Positions 24,829-34,677 of a DNA stretch of 64,000 nucleotides are shown here, one piece after another. The stretch covers positions 110,630 through 174,629 of the forward strand of contig JAPPKS010000035.1 in assembly GCA_028819845.1 (NCBI GenBank), in the 5' to 3' direction. Within the stretch, counting starts at the first letter, position 1. Each line of letters begins with the position of its first letter. Position numbers and translations under genes: made by a program. Under the pieces are notes generated by a model that made no database searches, was not told the origin of the DNA, and saw only the letters and a program-made list of their open reading frames with translations. The DNA comes from Candidatus Poribacteria bacterium (GTDB lineage: Bacteria > Poribacteria > WGA-4E > PCPOR2b).

Positions 24829-25479
24829 TTAGTTGCTTTGAGCAATTATTCTGATTTTTAATTGTCGGTTCTCTCGTTCAAGAATCTCGATTTCGCGAGT
24901 CAAAAGCTCATCAATTGGCAGCGTTTCCAGCAACTGCTGTGTTTCTTCCAAAGGGATTTGAAGTCTTGCACCAATCTGGTATGACAAAGGGGACGGTGAC
25001 GACGGAATGTCTTGCGGTTTCTCCCAGCCCGGTATCAGTTTCTCCAACAGGGATTCATAGTCTTGGTACAAATTGCTGGCTTTCGCCGCAAGCGATTGCT
25101 GTTTTTCGTCCGCCTCAACATCCGCGATATCCGGTACGCTGACTTTGCCGACCAAATACGGCTCATATTGTGTAATATCCAAGACTTCGAAACGGTACTT
25201 TCCAAGGGTTATTAGGTTCATTCGACCGTCTTGCAGCCGATCCACTTCGACAATTTCCACAGATGTGCCAACGAGAAAGGGTTCGGCAGGGTCTCCAACC
25301 TCGTGGCCTTCCTTGATGAGAACAACCCCGAACGGACGTTCGTTATCCAAGCAGAATTGAATCATCAATCGATACCTCTGCTCAAAAATGTGAAGGGGAA
25401 GTATGGCACCGGGAAACAACACAACGTGCAGCGGAAAGAGTGGAAGTTCATCTTCAGATAGTTTTAACTCATTTTGCAT
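24829..25479 (-). CDS. LON substrate-binding-domain protein
   Basis: 216 residues; the start at 25479 is favoured by GAAGG upstream and by the domain beginning soon after. It is a stand-alone LON N-terminal domain: L-P-L-F-P-L-H-V-V-L-F-P-G-A-I-L-P-L-H-I-F-E near the start, R-Y-R-L-M-I, F-G-V-V-L-I-K-E-G, and a C-terminal helical bundle including L-L-E-T-L-P-I-D-E-L-L. It lacks the AAA+ and protease domains of Lon. Such proteins may act as substrate adaptors; the role here is unknown. Confidence 0.88.
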   Translation of the reverse strand: MQNELKLSEDELPLFPLHVVLFPGAILPLHIFEQRYRLMIQFCLDNERPFGVVLIKEGHEVGDPAEPFLVGTSVEIVEVDRLQDGRMNLITLGKYRFEVLDITQYEPYLVGKVSVPDIADVEADEKQQSLAAKASNLYQDYESLLEKLIPGWEKPQDIPSSPSPLSYQIGARLQIPLEETQQLLETLPIDELLTREIEILERENRQLKIRIIAQSN

Positions 25480-25768
25480 TCTAGTGCCTTCAAGCCTGCG
25501 GCAATGAGGGGATATGAGCGGTGGCTGAAACCCATACATGATAACGGCTAAAGGAATCGCGCATCAACCGACACGCTTTGATAAGGAACTGACCGTTCGC
25601 AGGCAATTTTCAAGTTTAGCACACGAATCAATGGGGTGTCAATAGAAACTTCCAAGCGTCGAGATAACCAAGGATGAGATGATATTTTCCGCCTTTTCCA
25701 GCAAGGTGGTTTAATTGCCTAATCGAGATAATCTCTCCTTGTGTGGATTGATTTGAGAAAGGATAGGC

Positions 25769-26857
25769 ATGGAAAACTCAAAGGCTTCTCTGTCTAAAAA
25801 AATCGCAACGGCACGCCGGCAACTGGACGACCACGTTCGAGAAATTGTGCAATGGCATTTCAGTCCGGAGACCGGCGCTCCATTCTGGCTAGATTTTGCG
25901 AGTAACCTCGGTTTTGACCCGCGCAAAGAAATTGGCGGTTTTGATGACTTAAAGATTCTCGGGCATTTTCAAGACGAATGGCTGCGCGGCGGGCCAGTTC
26001 GGCGATGGGTTCCAAAAGCGTACGTGAAGGAACCGGTGTACGTTTTTGAGACTGGCGGTTCCACCGGCGTCCCCAAATCGCGTATCAACATCCGTGATTT
26101 TCAGATCGATTACGAAATCTTCAGTGAAACCCTTTCCAATGAGAGCTTTCCAATAGGGAGCGATTGGTTGATGTTGGGCCCTTCCGGACCGAGACGGCTG
26201 CGCCTTGCTGTTGAGTATTTGGCTCAACTCCGCGGCGGCATATGTTTTATGGTGGATCTGGACCCGCGATGGGTGAACCGGTTGATTAAGTACGGGAAGT
26301 ACCAAGAATTGGACGCCTACAAAGACCACGTCATCAATCAGGCACTGAATATCTTGAGAGCCCATGAAAATATCCAATGCATATTTACGACCCCCAAACT
26401 CCTGGAAGCGCTATGCGAGAAGATTTCGTTGCTAAAGATTGGAATCAAAGGTATATTTTGCGGCGGAACGGAAATGGATGCGCAGTTTCACCGTTTTGCC
26501 CGTGAAGAGTTGGTACCGGGGATCGATTTCGTCCCGACCTATGGGAACACACTGATGGGATTGGCGTGCTGCAAACCGTTTGACCCTGCTGACAACTATG
26601 CGATTATCTACTATCCGCCGCAACCGCGCGCCGTGATTGAATTGGTCGACCGCGACAACCACGAAGAACCCGTCAATTACGGGGAAACCGGACGGGTCAT
26701 GTTGACGACCTTGACTCGAGAGTTTTTTATGCCGCGCTTTTTGGAAAGAGACGAAGCCGAACGGGCTGAACCTATCGATCAATATCCGTGGGGCGGCGTG
26801 CGAAACCTCCGCTTGCTTTCCGACCTTCAGGAGACAGTTGTCGTGGGGGTTTATTAA
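25769..26857 (+). CDS. Adenylate-forming (AMP-binding) enzyme, PaaK-like, short
   Basis: A 362-residue member of the adenylate-forming superfamily, closest in pattern to phenylacetate-CoA-ligase-like proteins. The phosphate-binding loop E-T-G-G-S-T-G-V-P-K is at about 94-103, the aromatic/acyl pocket motif F-C-G-G-T-E-M-D at about 230, V-P-T-Y-G-N-T at about 257, and G-E-T-G-R-V-M-L-T-T-L near 310. It ends about where the C-terminal lid domain would begin, so the lid Lys is missing. The acyl substrate is unknown. No carrier protein or reductase is adjacent. Confidence 0.75.
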   Translation: MENSKASLSKKIATARRQLDDHVREIVQWHFSPETGAPFWLDFASNLGFDPRKEIGGFDDLKILGHFQDEWLRGGPVRRWVPKAYVKEPVYVFETGGSTGVPKSRINIRDFQIDYEIFSETLSNESFPIGSDWLMLGPSGPRRLRLAVEYLAQLRGGICFMVDLDPRWVNRLIKYGKYQELDAYKDHVINQALNILRAHENIQCIFTTPKLLEALCEKISLLKIGIKGIFCGGTEMDAQFHRFAREELVPGIDFVPTYGNTLMGLACCKPFDPADNYAIIYYPPQPRAVIELVDRDNHEEPVNYGETGRVMLTTLTREFFMPRFLERDEAERAEPIDQYPWGGVRNLRLLSDLQETVVVGVY

Positions 26858-27132
26858 GAAGATTCGATATTTAACTGAAAAGCAGAATGCGGTCAAGTTA
26901 ATAACGAACAAATCAAAAGTGGATTTCGAATTGGGACACAGGGTACAACGGCTAGCATACAGGGTTGAGAGTACATTCACTCATCAATTAGCAAAGTACA
27001 ATTCCATGTTGAACACGGCTGCCCAATAATACCCGCACCTAGACTTGCACCGTATCGCAATTGCACAACCCTGCCACGGCAACACGATTACGTCGAAGGA
27101 AACTGTAGAATAAATCAAGGATTGGTAAGGCA

Positions 27133-27921
27133 ATGAAAGTAGCAGTAAATGGATGGACACATGAAAATGAGGAGCAATATGGCCAGCAGATTCGTCGACT
27201 CTTCGAGGATAAACTGAAGCAGGCTCTTGAAACCTATGGCTCTCCACTTGAGGCTGGCAATCGATTAGGAGACGTGCTTCGTGAATTAGAGGTGGAAGCG
27301 GCGAAACTGGTTGTTCCTAGGTCGGTTCAAAAACATGCCTTGCCAGAAAACCTGTTGAAGTGGGCAGGCCTGATAGCTGATGAGGAAATGTTGCTTGACC
27401 TACGAAGGGTTAGCACAAGCATCGCTAATACAATGAGACCTTTAGCAGGAAATAAATTCGCCGAGTGGATTACGAAAGTTCTAAATCTAGCTTTTACGCA
27501 ACAGGACATCCCGATTTATTGCGTAACGAAAGGTGAGATTAAAAAGGCGTTGACGCAACGCCCTGTTGTAACTTCGACAGATGGAAACCAAAGGCAGGAT
27601 TACAAACCCGATGTCGACATCGTGGCTGTTAATGAGAGCACAGATTCACCACTTGCTATTCTTTCAGCAAAGACAACTCTTGCGGAACGAGTCATGCAAA
27701 CGATTGTTTGGAAGAGATATAGAGATGAACGCCTTCCCGAGGAACTTCGTAAAATTAGAGTTTATCTCGTTACGGCGTGGGACGTTTTTCCACCCGCAAG
27801 TGTAAATCGAGACAGGGTTCAGGAACTTGACGGTACATACGTTTGCAACGCCGAGGCTACTTATTATGGAAAAATCAAACCCTTTTCATCTATCATTAAG
27901 GATTTAAGTGAGTTAATCTAA
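27133..27921 (+). CDS. Type II restriction endonuclease, BsaWI-like
   Basis: A 262-residue nuclease. The C-terminal half has the PD-(D/E)XK-type core used by the CCGG-family enzymes: D in K-P-D-V-D-I-V (about 159-163), then S-A-K with K180 in place of ExK, followed by T-T-L-A-E-R with E185, which matches the S-x-K-(T/S)-S-L-x-E-R layout of Cfr10I/BsaWI relatives. The N-terminal half is helical. It converges with and overlaps by four bases the methyltransferase gene, making a type II restriction-modification pair. If family specificity holds, the site is a CCGG-cored sequence, but this is inference. Confidence 0.72.
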   Translation: MKVAVNGWTHENEEQYGQQIRRLFEDKLKQALETYGSPLEAGNRLGDVLRELEVEAAKLVVPRSVQKHALPENLLKWAGLIADEEMLLDLRRVSTSIANTMRPLAGNKFAEWITKVLNLAFTQQDIPIYCVTKGEIKKALTQRPVVTSTDGNQRQDYKPDVDIVAVNESTDSPLAILSAKTTLAERVMQTIVWKRYRDERLPEELRKIRVYLVTAWDVFPPASVNRDRVQELDGTYVCNAEATYYGKIKPFSSIIKDLSELI

Positions 27922-29507
27922 ATCCCTTTTTTCATGATAACAATGCTTTCTCTATGCATTGTTTTTGCCTTTACTCCGCGGACATTTGTTGGGCTGTTTT
28001 CCATTGGCATTCGTTTATTAGGGATGTTCCGGTAGAGGATGCCATGTGTTGTGAATCCCAGAGATTGACAAAGATCCGCGATAATCAAATCGGATTTGAG
28101 ATTAATTCCCTTTACCGTGCGATTGCCAATAACAATAATAAAGTATTTGTCTGGTTTCAGTAATCGGCTAGCACGTTCAAAAGCGCAATTTAAGTCATGG
28201 TAGAAGCTAGCTACCTCTCTAGCGCGTGCTTCATCTTGCTCTGCGATAAGTTGGAGACTTTGTTTTAGGACATCTGAATGCATATTTACAGCCGCATTAA
28301 GATCTCCATTTTTGTTACCGCCTAACAAAGTACGATCTATATCTTTCTTATCTTGATGTAACATATCCAGCCACTGTGCGGATAGGCGAGAAAATTGGCC
28401 ATACGCTACAGTGCTGCGGCTATCACCATAAGGTGGAGAGGTAATGATAAAATCCACCGATTCGTCCGGTAAATCTAAATCCTGTGTCGAATCACCATGT
28501 ATAATCCTAACATTCACATCTGGACTTGAATCTAGACAAAAACTTCTCATCGCGGCAATATTGTTTTGAGCAACTTCGCCAAAAGCACTGATTGTATCTA
28601 GATCGACACCGTTTGCAACTTTATTTTTGTCACGGACTAGCTTGAACTCTCCATTTTTCGTATAAGAGATTTTACGGACAATTTCGCTGAACGCAACGTA
28701 AAAGAAATCAATTAAGGCTTGATTTTCTGTCTTCACTATGGCCTGTTTCAGCGCGTTTAACTCGCCCATTGCTTCTGGCGAAAACCAATAGTCCATATTA
28801 GATACTTTTGGAAAGGTGATCGGTTGGATGGGGGTTTTCGCATAATGGTCTGTAATTTGCCGATATGCCTGAACAAGAAGTTCGGGTTCAATAGGTGTTG
28901 TCTTTGCTCTTGTGACAAGACAAGCTAATGGATTGAGTTCAATTCCAATTGCGTTTCGTTGTAGCATCATGGCTTCAACTAAAGTGGTGCCCGAGCCGCA
29001 AAAAATGTCGGCTACAGTATCTCCCGGGTGACTAAATTCTAACAACAACTTTCGCGCTACTTGAGGAATAAACATCGCAGGGTACGTGTGAAATCCGTGC
29101 GTATAGGTTTTCGTGTTCTTCCCTCGAAATTCCCACTCACTTAACCAGTTTTTTACTACCTCGTCAAATGCGTATTCTTCGTTATGATGTTGATGTGACT
29201 TGTGTATTTTTGTCCTAATCCGCGTTAGGTTATCTTTGCGGTCCAATAGTGAAACTGACGGGGAATTTCCAAACAGGCGTAATTGTTCTTTAAGGAGAGT
29301 TGTCTTTTTAAATTGACTAGGGTTCTGTGGTGCTTGAATTGATTTGCTTTGTTCGAGATATTTTTCCAAATCCTTTTGGAGAAAACGTCTTTGTCCGCCA
29401 GGCGTTCTCCGCGATTCGATTAGCCCTTTCTTTTCCATTCGATATACCGTTGCCACGCTTACACCAAGACATTTTGCGGCTTGGCTGGTTGTAAACAGTT
29501 CATCCAT
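27918..29507 (-). CDS. DNA methyltransferase with N-terminal MerR/excisionase-type HTH
   Basis: A 529-residue fusion. Residues 1-50 are a winged HTH of the MerR/excisionase type (T-T-S-Q-A-A-K-C-L-G-V-S-V-A-T-V-Y-R-M-E and G-G-Q-R-R-F). Residues about 135-520 are an amino-methyltransferase: AdoMet motif I A-D-I-F-C-G-S-G-T-T (166-175) precedes catalytic motif IV T-S-P-P-Y (356-360), more typical of N4-cytosine or N6-adenine enzymes. It pairs with the convergent BsaWI-like nuclease. No separate controller gene is seen, so the HTH may let the methylase regulate its own promoter, which lies only about 37 bases upstream of the start codon. Confidence 0.88.
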   Translation of the reverse strand: MDELFTTSQAAKCLGVSVATVYRMEKKGLIESRRTPGGQRRFLQKDLEKYLEQSKSIQAPQNPSQFKKTTLLKEQLRLFGNSPSVSLLDRKDNLTRIRTKIHKSHQHHNEEYAFDEVVKNWLSEWEFRGKNTKTYTHGFHTYPAMFIPQVARKLLLEFSHPGDTVADIFCGSGTTLVEAMMLQRNAIGIELNPLACLVTRAKTTPIEPELLVQAYRQITDHYAKTPIQPITFPKVSNMDYWFSPEAMGELNALKQAIVKTENQALIDFFYVAFSEIVRKISYTKNGEFKLVRDKNKVANGVDLDTISAFGEVAQNNIAAMRSFCLDSSPDVNVRIIHGDSTQDLDLPDESVDFIITSPPYGDSRSTVAYGQFSRLSAQWLDMLHQDKKDIDRTLLGGNKNGDLNAAVNMHSDVLKQSLQLIAEQDEARAREVASFYHDLNCAFERASRLLKPDKYFIIVIGNRTVKGINLKSDLIIADLCQSLGFTTHGILYRNIPNKRMPMENSPTNVRGVKAKTMHRESIVIMKKGI

Positions 29508-29543
29508 GCTAATTCTCCAAAAAAATTGTTTTACATGCTCATT

Positions 29544-29572
29544 ATTTTACAAAGCTTGTCAACATTTGTCAA
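29544..29572 (-). promoter_or_regulatory. Sigma-70 promoter of the methyltransferase gene
   Basis: Minus strand: TTGACA (29572-29567), a 17-base spacer and TAAAAT (29549-29544), giving a leader of about 30 bases. TTGACAAATGTTGACAA also holds a direct TTGACA repeat that could serve as an operator. Confidence 0.7.
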
Positions 29573-29731
29573 ACACAAATTTTTGATTGTGGTCGATTCA
29601 CGGGTAGTTAACCCGCTGAATTAGGTGCTGGGCACACTTGATGGTAATGACAATATAGGCGAATATCTGAGCACTACGATATTTGTAGTTTGTTGATTTT
29701 CAAAGAATTCTCATGAAAGGAAACTCATAAC

Positions 29732-32647
29732 ATGTATAACAAAAAACAGGTCTTGTGCAAAATATTTTTTTCAGTTTTAATTTTAAGCTTGACTGTATCC
29801 ACAAGCTGGGCGGGATATAGGCGCATTAATGAACCGAACGCCGCGGATTTGATGGCTGTCCAGATTTACCAATTGGACAACGGCTTAACGGTGTATCTCA
29901 CAGAAAACCGTGAGGAGCCGCGCTTTTACGCCGAGATTTCAGTGCGTGCGGGGAGCAAGCATGATCCGGCTGAAGCGACCGGTATCGCCCACTATCTGGA
30001 GCACATGCTCTTTAAAGGCACCCGAAATTTTGGCACGCTCGACTACGATAAAGAGAAACTGCATCTAGACAGAATTACCGATCTCTACGAAGCGCATTTC
30101 CATGAAACCGATCCGGAGAAGCGCTTGGAAATTTACGCTGAAATTAACCAAGCATCTCAACTCGCGGCGCAATACGGCATCCCTAACGAACTTGACAAGC
30201 TATACAAAGCCATGGGCGGACGGCGCGTCAATGCACATACATGGGTGGAGGAGACCGTATATTCGGTAGACCTGCCTGCGAACCGGCTTCATCAGTGGAT
30301 GATGATTGAATCCAATCGTTTTATTGAGCCGGTCTTCCGCCTCTTTCAGACGGAGTTGGAAACGGTCTATGAGGAAAAGAACCGTTCAATGGACAATAAA
30401 CGCCGTATCATTAGCGAAGCCGTCAAGCGATTGCTCTATAAAAATCACCCTTACGGGCAACAGACAACCCTCGGCTCCGCCGAACACCTGAAGAATCCAT
30501 CTCTAAAGAAGATGTACGAATTCTACCATACCTATTATGTGCCCAATAACATGGCGATTCACATCTCCGGAGACATCAATGCCGAGGAAACTATCCGAAT
30601 GATTGACGAACATTTTTCGCATTGGCAGCCAAAAAAGCTGCCTGAAGCGAACGAGTGGAAAGAAACGCTGCTGAAGGGTGCCGAGCGTGTAACAGTAAAG
30701 TACGAGGGAGAGGAGTATGTCCTGATAGCGTTCCGGACAGCGAGCCGCAACCACGCTGACGCGGAAGCCCTGAAACTAATTGACATGATTTTGGATAATG
30801 CGACCGCCGGTTTGATAAACCTAAACCTAAATCAGGCGCAGAGAGTGCGGCAAGCGGGTTCGTATCCTAGCATGGATAACGACGATGGTGCGCAATATCT
30901 GTGGGGCATTCCGAAAGAGGGGCAGTCTCTCGAAACGGTTGAAAAATTGCTGCTTGAGCAGATTGAATTAATCAAAAAGGGCGAGTTCGAAGCGTGGTTG
31001 GTGCCAGCAATTGTGACCGACTTTAAGAAACATCAGAAGGCGCAATTGGAGTCGAACCGTTCAAGGGCCGCGATGATGCGAGATGCTTTTTTGGCTTTTC
31101 AGGACTGGGATGACGCCGTCGGTGAAATCGCACGCATGGAAGAACTAACAAAACAGCAACTCGCCGCGGTTGCCAACCGATATTTCGGCGGCGACTACGT
31201 TGCGGGCTATCGTGTGGACGAACAGCATGAAGTCCCATCCATCGAAAAACCGCAAATCGACACCATTAAGATTGACCCTACTAGACAGTCCGCTTTTGCC
31301 AAACAGATCTTATCTATGCCGGTTAAAGAAATTGAACCAGTCTTTGTTTCGGATAAGGACTATCAAATCACAAACTATCAGGACGGTGTCAAACTCTATT
31401 ACGCTCAGAATCCAGTCAACGACCTGTTTTCCTTCACGATTTCCGTTGACCTCGGCAGCCGACAAAATAACAAGTTGAGCATCGCCGCGCAACTGCTCGA
31501 CAAATCTGGCGCTTCAGCGTATAGCGCCGAAGATTTGAAAAAGGAACGGTACAAACTGGGAACCGACTTCAGCATTGACGTTGGCGACCACGAAACGACA
31601 ATTACCATTTCAGGTCTTGACGAGAATTTCGGCGAATCTCTCAAAATGCTACTCGACCATCTAAAGCATCCAACCGCTGATGCAACGACGTTGGAAGAAC
31701 TCATCAGAATTATTTTGACTAACCGAGAAGATGCCAAGAAAAACTACCGCGCCATACGCCGCGCCCTTCTGCATTACAACCGTTATGGCAAAGACTCTCG
31801 CTATTTGCGTATGCTCCCTGGTGAAGCCGTGCGGAGACTGACAGTAGATGAACTTCACAATGAGATAAAAAATCTCCTGAACTACGAACACACCATTAGT
31901 TATGTGGGTTCGTTATCGCTGGAAGAAGTGATGGGCGCCCTAAAAAAGCACCATTCCATAATGGGCGCGCTTCAAACGCCCCCGCCCTACCATTTTCTTA
32001 AAGCCCGTCTCCCAGAAAATACCGAAATTTTCATCTTTCAAAAAGAGATGGCGCAGTCGCAGGTGGATATCGAGTTTGGGGGGGACGACTACAACGAAGC
32101 TGACAATCCAGCACTCCAACTTTACAACGCCTACTTTGCCGGCGGGATGGCGGGGATTGTCTTCCAGGAATTGCGCGAAGCCCGCGCGCTCGCTTATGCA
32201 ACACATGCCCGATACGCTACGGGCCGCCGCAAAGGCGATCAAAATACAATGTGGGGATATATTGCCTGCCAAGCGGATAAAACGCCCGTAGCTGTTGCCG
32301 CTTTCATCGATCTGATTAACAACCTTCCTCAATCGCCGGAACGTTTCGATGAGGCGCGCCATTCTATACTGAACCGCTATCGCACCGCGAAACTCGGCTT
32401 CCGCGACGTTATTGGTGCCGTGCGTTCATGGGAACGCCTAGAGGTGCCGATTGATCCGCGAAAATGGCGATTTGAACAGATTAAAGAATCCAAGATTGAC
32501 CTGATGCTCGCATTTCATAAAGAACACCTACAAAACCGACACAAACTCATTTCTATCGTAGGTGACCAGAACAAGATGGATATTGAGCAGTTGGCGACTA
32601 TCGGAAAAGTGGTTGAAATCAAGCTAGAGGACATCTTCGTCAATTAA
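29732..32647 (+). CDS. Secreted M16-family zinc metallopeptidase
   Basis: A 971-residue insulinase-type peptidase with a signal peptide (hydrophobic core about residues 10-24, cleavage near S-W-A-G). The inverted zinc motif HxxEH is H-Y-L-E-H (H87, E90, H91) in the N-terminal half, with a downstream E-E-T-V-Y-S-V helix. The second, inactive half carries the usual substrate-binding pattern (F-A-G-G-M-A-G-I-V-F-Q-E-L-R-E-A-R-A-L-A-Y). Length fits a fused M16B/M16C two-half protein. It probably degrades peptides in the periplasm. It ends 210 bases before a convergent glnB with a shared terminator between. Confidence 0.92.
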   Translation: MYNKKQVLCKIFFSVLILSLTVSTSWAGYRRINEPNAADLMAVQIYQLDNGLTVYLTENREEPRFYAEISVRAGSKHDPAEATGIAHYLEHMLFKGTRNFGTLDYDKEKLHLDRITDLYEAHFHETDPEKRLEIYAEINQASQLAAQYGIPNELDKLYKAMGGRRVNAHTWVEETVYSVDLPANRLHQWMMIESNRFIEPVFRLFQTELETVYEEKNRSMDNKRRIISEAVKRLLYKNHPYGQQTTLGSAEHLKNPSLKKMYEFYHTYYVPNNMAIHISGDINAEETIRMIDEHFSHWQPKKLPEANEWKETLLKGAERVTVKYEGEEYVLIAFRTASRNHADAEALKLIDMILDNATAGLINLNLNQAQRVRQAGSYPSMDNDDGAQYLWGIPKEGQSLETVEKLLLEQIELIKKGEFEAWLVPAIVTDFKKHQKAQLESNRSRAAMMRDAFLAFQDWDDAVGEIARMEELTKQQLAAVANRYFGGDYVAGYRVDEQHEVPSIEKPQIDTIKIDPTRQSAFAKQILSMPVKEIEPVFVSDKDYQITNYQDGVKLYYAQNPVNDLFSFTISVDLGSRQNNKLSIAAQLLDKSGASAYSAEDLKKERYKLGTDFSIDVGDHETTITISGLDENFGESLKMLLDHLKHPTADATTLEELIRIILTNREDAKKNYRAIRRALLHYNRYGKDSRYLRMLPGEAVRRLTVDELHNEIKNLLNYEHTISYVGSLSLEEVMGALKKHHSIMGALQTPPPYHFLKARLPENTEIFIFQKEMAQSQVDIEFGGDDYNEADNPALQLYNAYFAGGMAGIVFQELREARALAYATHARYATGRRKGDQNTMWGYIACQADKTPVAVAAFIDLINNLPQSPERFDEARHSILNRYRTAKLGFRDVIGAVRSWERLEVPIDPRKWRFEQIKESKIDLMLAFHKEHLQNRHKLISIVGDQNKMDIEQLATIGKVVEIKLEDIFVN

Positions 32648-32725
32648 CACCACCAATCAACCGCAATCGTGGCGTCGATTTTAAGCGCGGCGCGGGGTGA
32701 TTGCGTCCACGCATTCAGTTGCAAA

Positions 32726-32772
32726 AAAAACGTCCATCGGCGAAATTAATTCTCCCGCAAATGGACGTTTTT
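32726..32772. terminator. Bidirectional intrinsic terminator
   Basis: AAAAACGTCCAT (32726-32737) pairs with ATGGACGTTTTT (32761-32772). A-rich on the left and T-rich on the right, it can end both the M16 peptidase transcript (plus) and the glnB transcript (minus). Confidence 0.8.
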
Positions 32773-32857
32773 ACTTGTCTGCGTCGAAACTTGAATTGGT
32801 TATGACGTTATGGTGCTGTTCGTGACCAACGCGATGTGAAAATTTAACAAACTCAGG

Positions 32858-33232
<375 letters not shown>

Positions 33233-33237
33233 TCAAG

Positions 33238-33296
33238 TATTGAGGGGACTAGGTTTAAGGATTGATGACAAGCCATAATCCTATTCCCTCAATACG
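33238..33296. repeat. Long hairpin between amtB and glnB
   Basis: GTATTGAGGG (33238-33247) pairs with CCCTCAATAC (33287-33296), and inside it AGGATT (33259-33264) pairs with AATCCT (33278-33283). No T-run follows on the minus strand, so it is not a standard terminator; it may stabilise or cleave the mRNA between the two cistrons. Confidence 0.6.
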
Positions 33297-33309
33297 ATTC
33301 ATGTTTTTG

Positions 33310-34677
33310 CTAACGCATGGACGATACCGAAAAGTCCGGGTAGGCACTTGCACCGTGTTCACGTAAATCCAGACCTTCCATCTCTTCTTCTTGGCTAACG
33401 CGTAAACCAACGACCACTTTGATGGTGGAAAACAAGATGTATCCTGTAATCACGCACCACACAAGAACAGCGATAACTCCGAGGGCTTGAACCCCGAGGA
33501 ATTTGAAGGCTGCGCCCTTGTCTACCGCGTACAGAAGTCCTTGTTCGTTGTGGAACACACCAAGTAATATCGTTCCCAACGCACCGCAAGTACCGTGAAC
33601 GGAGATTGCTCCAACGGGGTCATCGACCTTTAGGCTTTCCAACAGCAGGACTGAGAATACGACAACAACGCCTGCGATTGCACCGATTACCACTGCCGCC
33701 CACGGTTCGACAAACGCACATGGGGCAGTAATGGCAACTAGTCCCGCCAAGGCGCCGTTGAGCGCCATACCGGCATCGGGTTTTCCAAGCCGTACCCAAG
33801 CGGTAATCATGCTAGCAATCGCGCCGGCTGCTGCCGCTATGTTTGTGGTAACTGCGATCAAGGCGATAGCGCTCGCGTCCGCCGCCATTTGGCTCCCAGG
33901 ATTGAATCCGAACCAACCCAGCCACAAAATAAACACACCCAATGCCGCCAGCGGGAGGTTGTGCCCTGCAATCACGCGCGGTCTGCCGTTACCATTGAAT
34001 TTGCCGGTACGGGCTCCCAATACGATGGCTCCCATTAAGGCAAGCCAGCCGCCTGTTGAATGCACAACCGTCGAGCCGGCAAAATCCAACATTCCCAGAT
34101 TTGACAACCAGCCGCCGCCCCAAATCCAATGCCCAACAATGGGGTAGATAATACCGGTGATGAAAACGCTATATACCAAATAGCTCCTGAATCTGGTGCG
34201 CTCCGCCATCGCACCAGAGACGATGGTTGCTGCGGTTGCGGCGAAAACCAGTTGAAACAGCCATGCGGCGTGCGTCGGGACAGACGACCATTCTAGAGAA
34301 CTGAATGCATCGGTTTCTGATGGGACAAACCATCCGCTAAATCCCATGAACCATCCGCCAGCGCCGAACATAATCGCGAATCCGATTGCCCAATAGGCAA
34401 TCGAGCCCATTGAGAAATCAATTAAATTTTTCATCAAGATATTGACAGCATTCTTTGCACGGGTGAATCCGGCTTCGACCATCGCAAAGCCCGCCTGCAT
34501 AAAGAAAACCAGAAATGCAGCGATCAATACCCAGAGTGTGTCGGCAATATACTTTGAACTGTCAATCTCTTCGCCGTCCACCTTACCGTTCAACGCAAAA
34601 GCGTTCACGCTTAGAAGGAGTGTGAAAACCAGAACGGCAACCCATACCCGGGAACAGCTCATCAGCAACTTTTTCAT
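33310..34677 (-). CDS. amtB: Ammonium transporter
   Basis: A 455-residue Amt/Rh-family channel with an N-terminal signal peptide (ending near N-A-F-A-L), as in E. coli AmtB, then about eleven membrane helices. Hallmarks are F-F-M-Q-A-G-F-A-M-V-E-A-G, A-K-N-A-V-N-I-L-M-K-N, the first pore His in V-V-H-S-T-G-G-W, the second in S-V-H-G-T-C-G-A, and N-P-G-S. The cytoplasmic tail is short. It is followed by a PII gene, the standard pairing for regulated ammonium uptake. A sigma-54-like site lies about 230 bases upstream. Confidence 0.95.
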   Translation of the reverse strand: MKKLLMSCSRVWVAVLVFTLLLSVNAFALNGKVDGEEIDSSKYIADTLWVLIAAFLVFFMQAGFAMVEAGFTRAKNAVNILMKNLIDFSMGSIAYWAIGFAIMFGAGGWFMGFSGWFVPSETDAFSSLEWSSVPTHAAWLFQLVFAATAATIVSGAMAERTRFRSYLVYSVFITGIIYPIVGHWIWGGGWLSNLGMLDFAGSTVVHSTGGWLALMGAIVLGARTGKFNGNGRPRVIAGHNLPLAALGVFILWLGWFGFNPGSQMAADASAIALIAVTTNIAAAAGAIASMITAWVRLGKPDAGMALNGALAGLVAITAPCAFVEPWAAVVIGAIAGVVVVFSVLLLESLKVDDPVGAISVHGTCGALGTILLGVFHNEQGLLYAVDKGAAFKFLGVQALGVIAVLVWCVITGYILFSTIKVVVGLRVSQEEEMEGLDLREHGASAYPDFSVSSMR

